This document shows, in pieces, positions 24,911 to 31,803 of a stretch of 56,884 nt of DNA. This stretch comes from Candidatus Rifleibacteriota bacterium (GTDB lineage: Bacteria; Riflebacteria; Ozemobacteria; Ozemobacterales; Ozemobacteraceae): NCBI GenBank assembly GCA_017526725.1, contig JAFXRA010000351.1, positions 1 through 56,884 of the forward strand. The letters are read 5' to 3'. The notes under the pieces were generated by a model. That model saw nothing but the letters and a program-made list of their open reading frames with translations. It had not been told where the DNA came from and did no database searches. Position 1 is the first letter of the stretch. Every line of letters begins with the position of its first letter. A program made the translations under genes and the position numbers.

Positions 24911-27888
24911 GTATACTCCTGTTTACCTAATTCGTTATCTTTAAATTTAACAAACTCATAAATTTGAACAGCATTCTTTTTGCCGCGAATTTCTTCAAAA
25001 GGCATTTTAACAGCTTCTACATAATCTTCAATAAATTTTAGGGTTTGGCCAGAAAAAATGATCTTTGAATAATGCCCCTGCTTAGAAGCAGTTTCTAATC
25101 GAGATGCCAGATTTACTTCATCTCCAATAACCGTTAAATCTTTTCTGTGACGACTTCCGACATCACCCAGCAATACATGACCAGTACTTATGCCTATACC
25201 TATTTCAATTGGAAACAATCCTCTTTCTGCTCTATCTTTATTCATTAGCGACACAAAATATTTTATTCCTACAGCTGCTTTAATAGCACTTAACGCATGG
25301 TGTTCCTGCTCTGTATCATGGAAAATAGCCATTACCGCATCGCCTATAAATTTATCAACACGACCATGATTAATTCTTATAATAGGTTCTGCTCCTCCAA
25401 GAAACTCATTTAAAACTTCAAATATTCTATCTGGAGTATTAGCTTCGCTTATACCAGTAAAATTTCGTATATCAGAAAAGAGAATCGTTGCTTCAATGTG
25501 TTTCCCTTCATGAACAGTCTGATCACTATTGTCTTTTACTGCTTCTAAAACAGAATCTGAAACATAAGCCCTCATTTTGGCACGTTCTCTTAAACCCTTA
25601 ACCATTGCATTGAATGTCATACTAAGTCTAGCAAGTTCGTCTTTTCCTTCTTCTGGTAAAAACACTTTAAGATTGCCCTTACCAATCTGCTGTGCAGCTG
25701 AATCAATTTTTTTAATAGGTTCAAGAAGACTGGAAGAAAGTATAAAGCTTAACGAGATTGAACCCAATACCGCAAAAGTAGATAAAGCAAAAAGCAATAT
25801 TCCAACATCTCTAAGTCGTGACTCTATAGGCTTAGCTGAAGTAAGCAGACAAGGCAGATAAGACTGTGAATTCATACTGCTGAGAGGCTTAATCAAATAA
25901 AGGAAATTTTCACCATCAATATTTATGTTGCCTATTTCCTCTATTTTAAGTTCATTTGAACTGTCTAAAACATTTTTAAGTTTTTTCCAAACAGGTGAAT
26001 TCGGCGGATAACTCTCATAAACTGTTATTTCAGATTTAGATTTTTTAGTATTAGTTTCTTCAGATTCTGTTTTTTCAGTTTCAGTTCTTTTATCATAATA
26101 AAAAGACAACTCTGGAATGATAACACTTCCAGGCAATTGCTGAGCCGCAATATAGTTAGAAGCAAACTCTCTGGCTGCAAAGTTTTTCTCAACAAGTTTA
26201 TCTTGAACGTATACAAAAAGGGGATGAGTTTTTTTATTAATAACAACTTTAATAGTCATAAAATATAGATGAGTATCAAGATAAACAAAATGTCTTAAAT
26301 GCGTAGGTCTTGAAAAATCAAACTGCTCTTCACCTACGCTTTTAACTATTTCTTCTAATTCTTCTTCAATAGCTTCCTGTGCTAAATTTTTTCTGCTGTA
26401 TCCTAATACGTTTTCATCTTTTTTAAGAACCTGCTTAGACATAAAAATCAAGGTTTTTTCTAAGGGTTTTTCTAACCCAATCCAACTTGTCGTCGCAATA
26501 CCACCTTCATTCTTAAAAAGAATATATTGGTTTATCATTCCCTCATCAACAGCTTTCTGCATACCAGAAGCAACTTGTTCTAAGGTATAAGGTTCGCTTC
26601 CAATCATACCTTTTAATTGATTATAAAGACCTGTTTCAATAAGTCTTGGGGTATCTTTATAACGCATACTTAAAGCTTCTAACCCTGAACGCATTCTTAC
26701 ATAAGCAGACTCTTTCAAACGACCTTCTTCGTGAGAAATAAAAGTTTTACCTATACTTATAAGACTCAACAAAGGAAGAATGATTGCTATTAAAAAAACT
26801 GCTGCAATACGCTGTCTGAGCGAAATATTTCCAAGCTTAAGACGTTTTATATAAAAAGACAGTATCGAACAAATTATTACAAGAATAATACAGGTTATAC
26901 TAAGCATCATCTGCATATAACCTTTGTCTATCAAAGACTCTGACATATCAACAAAAGACAGCAGTCTGAGTTCTGACTCATCAGGAGCTACAGTAGAACC
27001 TATTATAAAATTTCCATATTCAAATAATTCACTGGTTCTGGAATTATAAGCATCAATCAATCCTTTAACAAAGTTGCCACTTTGAGGAAGAGCAGAATCC
27101 AAAAGAAACGACCTATTTTTAGAAATATTGATAGCCGCAATGGGAAACTTATATTCGTCTTTAGATTTTTGTCTTCGCATAATTAAACGTTTATACCAAA
27201 AATTTTCCGGCAAAGTATCAGTAAAAATTAAGACTCCACATATTCCAGCTATCGTTTTCGGCGCACCAAACAGGGTAGAAGACAATCTGTCATAATCCCA
27301 AACAATATAACAATCTTTTTTAAGCCATTTTGTTTTTATTGCATTATTATTTTTCTCAAAAATGTGCTCGGGTTTATCCCCACTTCCCATATATCTCTGC
27401 ATTGGACTTATAGTATCCAAATACTCTTTGATAGTTTTATCATAATCAGCATAAATATGATTATCTTTTACATTAGAAGAGACATATATCCCACCTTTTA
27501 AGCATTTCTGCCAATATCTTGTACCTTCAACAATAAAAGGTGAATTTATATGTAAAACATCATAGTTTTCGTCTAAAAATATCCATTTAAAAGCGCCAGG
27601 ATAAGCTTCATCTGCCTTTTTTATAAAATCTTTTAAAACTTCTGGCTTCTGACGACATATTTTTTTATTTTTTACAAGAATACTCAAGAAATCCTGTATC
27701 TGGTGTTCTGCCTTAGAAGTTTTTTCTAATCTGGCTATCTGTTGTCTGAGTTCATGAACAACTGATTCTCTCTTAGCTAAGTATTGTTCCTCAATCATGT
27801 TGTTGATGGAATAATAAGCGACACAAACCGGCAAAATAACAATAACAGCAAAAACAAATAAATTTTGTATAGTAAATTTCTCTTTCAT
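24892..27888 (-). CDS. membrane-bound class III adenylate cyclase with extracytoplasmic sensor and HAMP
   Basis: The 998 residues hold an N-terminal membrane helix (about 10-28), a large sensor region, central helices at about 325-385, a second sensor region, a further helix (about 675-700), a HAMP linker (about 700-755, LEPIKKIDSAAQQIGKGNLKV) and a C-terminal cyclase domain. Catalytic residues are all present: metal ligands D806 (LFSDIRNFTG) and D850 (DKFIGDAVMAIF), purine-recognising K846 with T919, and transition-state N926 and R930 (EVNLASRLE). The Lys/Thr pair favours ATP, so cAMP is the predicted product. The double sensor layout is unusually large. It heads an operon with the U32 protein and the CLGCLGCGC protein. 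Confidence 0.92.
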   Translation of the reverse strand: MKEKFTIQNLFVFAVIVILPVCVAYYSINNMIEEQYLAKRESVVHELRQQIARLEKTSKAEHQIQDFLSILVKNKKICRQKPEVLKDFIKKADEAYPGAFKWIFLDENYDVLHINSPFIVEGTRYWQKCLKGGIYVSSNVKDNHIYADYDKTIKEYLDTISPMQRYMGSGDKPEHIFEKNNNAIKTKWLKKDCYIVWDYDRLSSTLFGAPKTIAGICGVLIFTDTLPENFWYKRLIMRRQKSKDEYKFPIAAINISKNRSFLLDSALPQSGNFVKGLIDAYNSRTSELFEYGNFIIGSTVAPDESELRLLSFVDMSESLIDKGYMQMMLSITCIILVIICSILSFYIKRLKLGNISLRQRIAAVFLIAIILPLLSLISIGKTFISHEEGRLKESAYVRMRSGLEALSMRYKDTPRLIETGLYNQLKGMIGSEPYTLEQVASGMQKAVDEGMINQYILFKNEGGIATTSWIGLEKPLEKTLIFMSKQVLKKDENVLGYSRKNLAQEAIEEELEEIVKSVGEEQFDFSRPTHLRHFVYLDTHLYFMTIKVVINKKTHPLFVYVQDKLVEKNFAAREFASNYIAAQQLPGSVIIPELSFYYDKRTETEKTESEETNTKKSKSEITVYESYPPNSPVWKKLKNVLDSSNELKIEEIGNINIDGENFLYLIKPLSSMNSQSYLPCLLTSAKPIESRLRDVGILLFALSTFAVLGSISLSFILSSSLLEPIKKIDSAAQQIGKGNLKVFLPEEGKDELARLSMTFNAMVKGLRERAKMRAYVSDSVLEAVKDNSDQTVHEGKHIEATILFSDIRNFTGISEANTPDRIFEVLNEFLGGAEPIIRINHGRVDKFIGDAVMAIFHDTEQEHHALSAIKAAVGIKYFVSLMNKDRAERGLFPIEIGIGISTGHVLLGDVGSRHRKDLTVIGDEVNLASRLETASKQGHYSKIIFSGQTLKFIEDYVEAVKMPFEEIRGKKNAVQIYEFVKFKDNELGKQEYTWNTKI

Positions 27889-27990
27889 AGCCGGTTTTAT
27901 TTCTTATTCTTCAAGATCTTATAATACTTATAATTGAATATATTAGATTTTACTAAATTATCAAGTAAACTACAAATAAACTGTTTTTAA

Positions 27991-28012
27991 AGACTATCCG
28001 AAAACTAGAAAT
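27991..28012. repeat. solitary terminal repeat of the MITE-like family
   Basis: AGACTATCCGAAAACTAGAAAT matches the outer end of the 6114 element over about 20 bp; no partner end is seen nearby, so it is a remnant. Confidence 0.5.
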
Positions 28013-28073
28013 CTGCTAAGATTTTAGTCTGGACATAAATTTATAAGATATAATAGAATAAATATAAACCACT

Positions 28074-28090
28074 CTTTCTTGTAAGAAAGG
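28074..28090 (+). promoter_or_regulatory. hairpin covering the ribosome-binding site of the 28097 gene
   Basis: CTTTCTT/AAGAAAG arms with a 2-base loop enclose the AAGAAAGG ribosome-binding site that lies 6 bp before the start codon. A TATAAT at 28049-28054 could be the -10 box, without a good -35. Confidence 0.4.
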
Positions 28091-28096
28091 CTTTTT

Positions 28097-28510
28097 ATGT
28101 CTAAGGAATACGATTATACAAATCTTTTTGAAAAAGCTGATAAAGAAATAGACCTCTTAGAAAAATCAAGCAGTAAACAAGAACAAGAAATATATATAGA
28201 AGTAAAAATGGCTTTGGTAGAAATCAAACAGCTTTGCGAATCAGATAACAAAGTTCCTATTGGGGAAGTTGTCCAAAAATACTATGATGAAGCATTGAGG
28301 CATCTTATAGCTTCACAGGATAAGAAACTAAAAGATGCTGAAAAGTATTGTGTTCTTCAAAAAGAAACTCCTGAAGAAACAACCCATATTATGGAAAATG
28401 TGAAAAAACAAATTCAATCTGAAACAGACAGATTCAAAACCCAATATAATTATTTGTTCAACGCTTTAAATTTAAAACAAGAAGAAAATTTAACCATAGT
28501 TCCAGCATAA
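28097..28510 (+). CDS. small helical protein, unknown function
   Basis: A 137-residue charged protein with no signal peptide or membrane helix. It is almost entirely helical with heptad-like Leu/Ile spacing (IDLLEKSSSKQEQEIYIEV, HIMENVKKQIQSETDRFKTQ). It stands alone on the plus strand between two minus-strand genes, with AAGAAAGG before the ATG. It may be a cytoplasmic coiled-coil adaptor. No family is recognised. Confidence 0.65.
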   Translation: MSKEYDYTNLFEKADKEIDLLEKSSSKQEQEIYIEVKMALVEIKQLCESDNKVPIGEVVQKYYDEALRHLIASQDKKLKDAEKYCVLQKETPEETTHIMENVKKQIQSETDRFKTQYNYLFNALNLKQEENLTIVPA

Positions 28511-28524
28511 TTTTGCTTCTCTTT

Positions 28525-28971
28525 CTAGAAAGAATCTTCTATGATTTGAGCGGCGTCCATTATGACTTTTAAACAAGGGCGGGTTGCATAATATTCTTTA
28601 GTTCTTTCCGATGCCATAGGGAAATCTTTAGAATTGCCTATCTTCAGACGTTCACGGCAGATTATGGTTCCGTGCAGTTTTTTAAATTTTTCTATCAGTT
28701 CCTGTTCTTTTAAATAACAGGCTTTTTTTGCGCTTTGGTCACCAGTTGTAGCACCGCATTCAAGACCGCAGACCAAGGTCATTCCACTGACTGCTCCGCA
28801 GACTTCTCTTGTTCCACCAAACCCTGCACCAAAAGCGCCAGCAAGACGTAGGGCCATTTCTTCTGAAATGCCGTATTTATCTGCAAAAGCAGCAAATACG
28901 GCCTGACAGCAATTAAAACCCTTTAAAAATAATTCTTTGGATTTTTCAACTCTATCTATCTTATGTTCCAT
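28525..28971 (-). CDS. C_GCAxxG_C_C family protein (putative redox protein)
   Basis: The 148-residue protein carries the family pattern (TIGR01909/PF09719): FNCCQAVFAAF near residue 20, AGAFGAGFGGTREVCGAVSG (about 46-65), LVCGLECG, then single cysteines at about 100 and 134. The conserved Cys set suggests redox activity or metal-cluster binding; the biochemical function of the family is not established. It is common in anaerobes. It lies next to an exported nitroreductase on the same strand. Confidence 0.9.
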   Translation of the reverse strand: MEHKIDRVEKSKELFLKGFNCCQAVFAAFADKYGISEEMALRLAGAFGAGFGGTREVCGAVSGMTLVCGLECGATTGDQSAKKACYLKEQELIEKFKKLHGTIICRERLKIGNSKDFPMASERTKEYYATRPCLKVIMDAAQIIEDSF

Positions 28972-28984
28972 GATTTTGGATATA

Positions 28985-29052
28985 TGATATAAGATTTAAG
29001 ACCAAAGCTTGAGACATAAAATATAAGAATTCTTCTATCTTCTATCTTATAT
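28985..29052. repeat. palindromic AT-rich repeat, related to 31688-31785
   Basis: GATATAAGAT at the left and ATCTTATATC at the right form an inverted repeat; between them AAGACCAAAGCTTGAGACATA resembles the units repeated at 31688-31752. It lies between two minus-strand genes. Confidence 0.5.
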
Positions 29053-29057
29053 CTTCC

Positions 29058-29687
29058 TCAATACTTGTTCCAATGAATTCTTTCGGGTTTCCATTTATCC
29101 TTGGGCTGGTCCGTTCCGGCAGGATAGCCGACAAGAACAACGCACAACGGAACGACGTTTTCTGGAAGAGCAAATTTTTCTTTTACGTTTTTCATTCTTT
29201 CTTCGCCAGGGTAAACACCTGTCCAGACAGCTCCAAGTCCGATGCTTTCAACAGCCAAAAGAAGATTTTCTGTTGCAGCAGAACAGTCTTGATCCCAATA
29301 TGTCCAGCTTCTTTCGTTCCCTAAAGTCTTGTCGCCGCATATTACAACTAAAGCAGAACATTTTTTTATCATATCTGCCTGAAAGTTGCCTTCAGCATAT
29401 TTGGCCTTCAAGTCTTTGTCTGTAACAACAAGGAATTGCCAAGGCTGTGCATTTATAGCTGTAGGAGCAGCCATAGCAGCTTTTATTATAGTTTCAAGCT
29501 GTTCTTTAGTAACTTCCTGGTCTGTAAAATTGCGAACGCTTTTTCTTTGGTGAATGGTTTTTAAGGTTTCATTCTGATAAGTCATTTTAGAGCCTTCGTC
29601 AGTGGTTTTTGCCGTATCTTGAGCAAAAACAGAATTGGTTAACAATGCAGAAGCGATAAGAGCCAGAAACAAATTATTCAGTTTCAT
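29058..29687 (-). CDS. nitroreductase family flavoprotein with a Sec signal peptide
   Basis: The FMN-binding nitroreductase pattern is clear: IHQRKSVRNFTDQEVTKEQLETIIKAAMAAPTAINAQPWQFLVV, a central WTYWDQDCSAATENLLLAVESIGLGAVW and a closing VVLVGYPA. The chosen start (ATG 29687, AGGAG 6 bp upstream) gives MKLNNLFLALIASALLTNSVFAQ, a standard Sec signal with cleavage after Ala22. Most nitroreductases are cytoplasmic, and FMN proteins usually leave by Tat, but there is no twin-arginine here. I infer a periplasmic enzyme that binds flavin after export. The in-frame start at 29732 lacks a ribosome-binding site. Confidence 0.87.
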   Translation of the reverse strand: MKLNNLFLALIASALLTNSVFAQDTAKTTDEGSKMTYQNETLKTIHQRKSVRNFTDQEVTKEQLETIIKAAMAAPTAINAQPWQFLVVTDKDLKAKYAEGNFQADMIKKCSALVVICGDKTLGNERSWTYWDQDCSAATENLLLAVESIGLGAVWTGVYPGEERMKNVKEKFALPENVVPLCVVLVGYPAGTDQPKDKWKPERIHWNKY

Positions 29688-29732
29688 TTTATCTCCTCTT
29701 TTGATATAAAGCTTATAAACCTTATATAACAT

Positions 29733-30217
29733 TTTTTTTAGATTTTAATAAGCAAATAAATGAAAAGAAATTTTAAGCACTAGTTTCTTTTAACTTCTTC
29801 CTACTCCCTAAGCCCTAAAGATGCTGCCCCCAAAAACACAGAAAGTAATATTAAATTGAAGTTCCTCAACGAATGGTGGGGGAGCTGCGAGCAAAGCGAC
29901 CCACCACCCCGCCCCCAGTTTAGCTGGGGGAGCTGCTGAACGAAGTGAAGCTGAGGGGGTCTTCACCTATTACCCAAAACCGAAATAATCAAAAAAATAT
30001 CTAATTAACAAAAACTATGTTATATTAAAAACCTAGAGAATACTTGAAAGTTTGTTATAGCAGGATCTAAAACAATCCCCTCATCTCTTATCTCTTGACT
30101 GAAAGGATTATTTATTAAGAGATGAGAGAGCAGAGAGCAGAGATAAGAGAATTTTTTAGTCTGTAAGGTTACGAATTATTACGAACTACCAAGTATAAAC
30201 CAACGGAGAGAAACCAA
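29733..30217. other. gene-free stretch with palindromic repeats
   Basis: No credible gene. It holds the CCCCC-type palindromic repeat at 29876-29961 and an inverted repeat CTCATCTCTT/AAGAGATGAG (30080-30089, 30117-30126) followed by a purine-rich GAGAGCAGAGAGCAGAG run. Confidence 0.6.
29876..29961. repeat. CCCCC...GGGGG palindromic repeat, copy E1
   Basis: A GC-rich multi-hairpin unit: GTGGGGGAGCTGCGAG, then GCCCCCAGTT/AGCTGGGGG, then a CTGAGGGGGTC end. It shares AGCT-GGGGGAGC and TGAGGGGGTC pieces with the copies near 51283 and 51848. Its base composition is far above its surroundings. Confidence 0.7.
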
Positions 30218-30478
30218 ATGAAACTAATCGGCGAACTAAAGAAACAGGTTGAAAGCACTGCCACAAAAGAAGAAGCTAAAAATGTCATCGCAAATGCAGG
30301 TATGGAGCTGACCGATGATGAATTGGACAACGTTGTTGGGGGTTCGAACCCTATAATCGAAGATCCTATCACTCGACTAAATAAAGAAAAAGAAGCAAAA
30401 GAAGGCCTGAACGAATTAATTACAAATAATATAGACAATCCTATGGCACCCCGTGTCTTTAATGAAAGGCTAGGTTAG
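30218..30478 (+). CDS. double-glycine leader peptide (RiPP/bacteriocin-like precursor), orphan
   Basis: An 86-residue peptide with a well-placed ribosome-binding site (GGAGAG, 7 bp upstream). The N-terminal part is a helical acidic leader ending in ELTDDELDNVVGG (30-42), the double-glycine cleavage motif of peptides exported by C39-peptidase ABC transporters. The 44-residue core after the motif is charged, with no Cys or Trp and few Ser/Thr, so it does not look like a lanthipeptide or thiopeptide core. No modification enzyme, transporter or immunity gene lies within several kilobases. It may be matured by genes elsewhere, be a signalling peptide, or be stranded in a mobile scar. Confidence 0.7.
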   Translation: MKLIGELKKQVESTATKEEAKNVIANAGMELTDDELDNVVGGSNPIIEDPITRLNKEKEAKEGLNELITNNIDNPMAPRVFNERLG

Positions 30479-30497
30479 CGTTTTTATTGTAATCGGT
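30478..30497. repeat. direct repeat, left copy
   Basis: GCGTTTTTATTGTAATCGGT; the copy at 31646-31665 differs at one base. The two copies bracket the Rpn fragment, the integrase-like scar and tRNA-Gly. Confidence 0.55.
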
Positions 30498-30567
30498 AGT
30501 TGTCGTGTAATCTTTTTTTAGTGTATAGGATGTAGGATGTGAGGAGGAATGGAATTGTGTTACTGCT

Positions 30568-30933
30568 TTGATACAGATTGAAAGAACCAAGGGAGCAGAT
30601 AATCTGACAGATGTTCTCAAGGAGATAGCCAAGAAGCTTGATACAAAAGAGAAACTACAGAATTTTAAAACTCTCATCAGGTTCATAAGACGATTCCTGT
30701 CTACTAGGTTTAACCAAGATGTAAAAGAATTTTATAATATGGAGGAAGCTATAGCCATGACTTACGATTTTGCTGAAATTGAAAGAAAAAAAGGAGAAGA
30801 AAAAGGAGAAATAAAAGCTTTTATACAAATGATAAAAAAAGGCTTTATTACATTACAGCAAGCAGCTGAACAACTAGATATGTCTACAGATAAATTTCAA
30901 ATGTTAGCTTCCGAATATGGGCTAATGGAATAA
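30568..30933 (+). pseudogene. 5'-truncated Rpn-family recombination-promoting nuclease/transposase
   Basis: Only the C-terminal part (about 120 codons, entered at a TTG) of an Rpn/PD-(D/E)XK transposase-like protein (PF12784 type) is present. It keeps the linker helix EIERKKGEEKGEIKAF and the C-terminal small helical domain (GFITLQQAAEQLDMSTDKFQML), but the N-terminal nuclease core is absent and stops precede it in frame. These proteins are mobile and abundant in gut bacteria. The upstream GAGGAGGAATGG looks like a real ribosome-binding site, now feeding a ten-codon frame. Confidence 0.65.
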
Positions 30934-31264
30934 ACACTTTATAGGAAGCTATAACTTTCATTAGCTTCCCTAAAAAATACTGTATTCAACTTAATTTATT
31001 TATATATAGGTAGTATCGTTATTACTTTTTCCCCTATCTCTTGACCATAGCTAAACGATAATGAATGAGCTAGGAAAATCATTGGCAAACTAATAAAATC
31101 TCACCACGGGGCTCTAAAGTGGGTAGAATAAGACTTTGGCTTAAATACTGATGTCTGTCATACTGTAATACTGCTCAAATCTTTAAATATATTACTGAAG
31201 AAAAAGATGTTGCAGGGTTCTGCAAGGTTGTTTTAGAAAGTAGGTCTTTGTAATAAGCTCCTAA
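30934..31264. other. gene-free stretch inside the accessory strip
   Basis: No gene seen. A hairpin GGAAGCTA/TAGCTTCC (30944-30969) follows the Rpn fragment. ACGGGGCTC at 31106-31114 repeats nine bases from the 3' part of tRNA-Gly (31505-31513). Confidence 0.4.
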
Positions 31265-31483
31265 TCAAGATTGTGCAGGGATTAATCCTCGGGCACAATA
31301 TCTGAATCCATAAAGTGTTGTAAGGTTCTCTAGTTTTACCTTGCGTAGAGCAGTACGTAGAGCTTTGCCAGCAGTATTGGAAGATATAGGACCCTTACCG
31401 TCTTGCCCTGTCTTTAGTAATCCGTCCGATTTGCTAAGAACTGCTTTACTACTAGGTTTGTCTACCTCGGTGAACCCTAGTAG
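31265..31483 (-). pseudogene. probable remnant of a tyrosine recombinase (phage/island integrase)
   Basis: A 72-codon open frame without a start codon, lying 13 bp beyond the 3' end of tRNA-Gly on the same strand. Its second half, PISSNTAGKALRTALRKV followed by LTTLYGFRYCAR, matches in order and spacing the P4-type integrase segment PIS-NT-ALRR...HGFRATART; the box II His is Tyr and the Arg is kept. The frame then ends where the family would continue to the catalytic Tyr. The N-terminal domain is missing. A decayed integrase next to a tRNA is the usual scar of an integrated island. The match is short and made by eye. Confidence 0.45.
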
Positions 31484-31490
31484 CTAAAAT

Positions 31491-31569
<79 letters not shown>

Positions 31570-31645
31570 GATTTGGTAGAAATAAATATATCAAAATTGA
31601 GGAGATTTTACAAGATTATTTAATATTGCTTCTCTTAAAAGAGAA

Positions 31646-31665
31646 GCGTTTTTATTGTAATTGGT
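31646..31665. repeat. direct repeat, right copy
   Basis: GCGTTTTTATTGTAATTGGT; 19 of 20 bases match the copy at 30478. Confidence 0.55.
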
Positions 31666-31687
31666 TTTTGTTGTTTTTATTGTTAAA

Positions 31688-31752
31688 TATAAGACCAAAA
31701 ATTGAGATACAAGACCATAAATGGAGACATAAAACCAAGAGTTGAGATGTAA
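31688..31752. repeat. three degenerate tandem copies of a 20-21 bp unit
   Basis: Successive units AAGACCAAAAATTGAGATAC, AAGACCATAAATGGAGACAT and AAAACCAAGAGTTGAGATGT, followed by ATCTTATATC runs. A single related unit lies at 28985-29052. Confidence 0.6.
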
Positions 31753-31803
31753 TAATTCTTATATCTTATATCTTATATCTTTAATTACAATAACTACTAA
31801 TTG

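Noticed and set aside
30330..30352. GGGTTCGAACCC inside the leader-peptide gene as a tRNA T-arm or attachment-site remnant
   Set aside because: It is short, lies in a convincing reading frame (Gly-Gly-Ser-Asn-Pro), and there is no matching acceptor or anticodon arm.
30934..31490. Possible RNase P RNA or tmRNA in the gene-poor stretch beside tRNA-Gly
   Set aside because: None of the conserved cores (such as GAGGAAAGTCC or ACAGAAA for RNase P) appears on either strand, and part of the stretch reads as an integrase-like fragment.
31688..31785. CRISPR-like array of spaced repeats
   Set aside because: The units are adjacent without spacers, are degenerate, and there are no cas genes.
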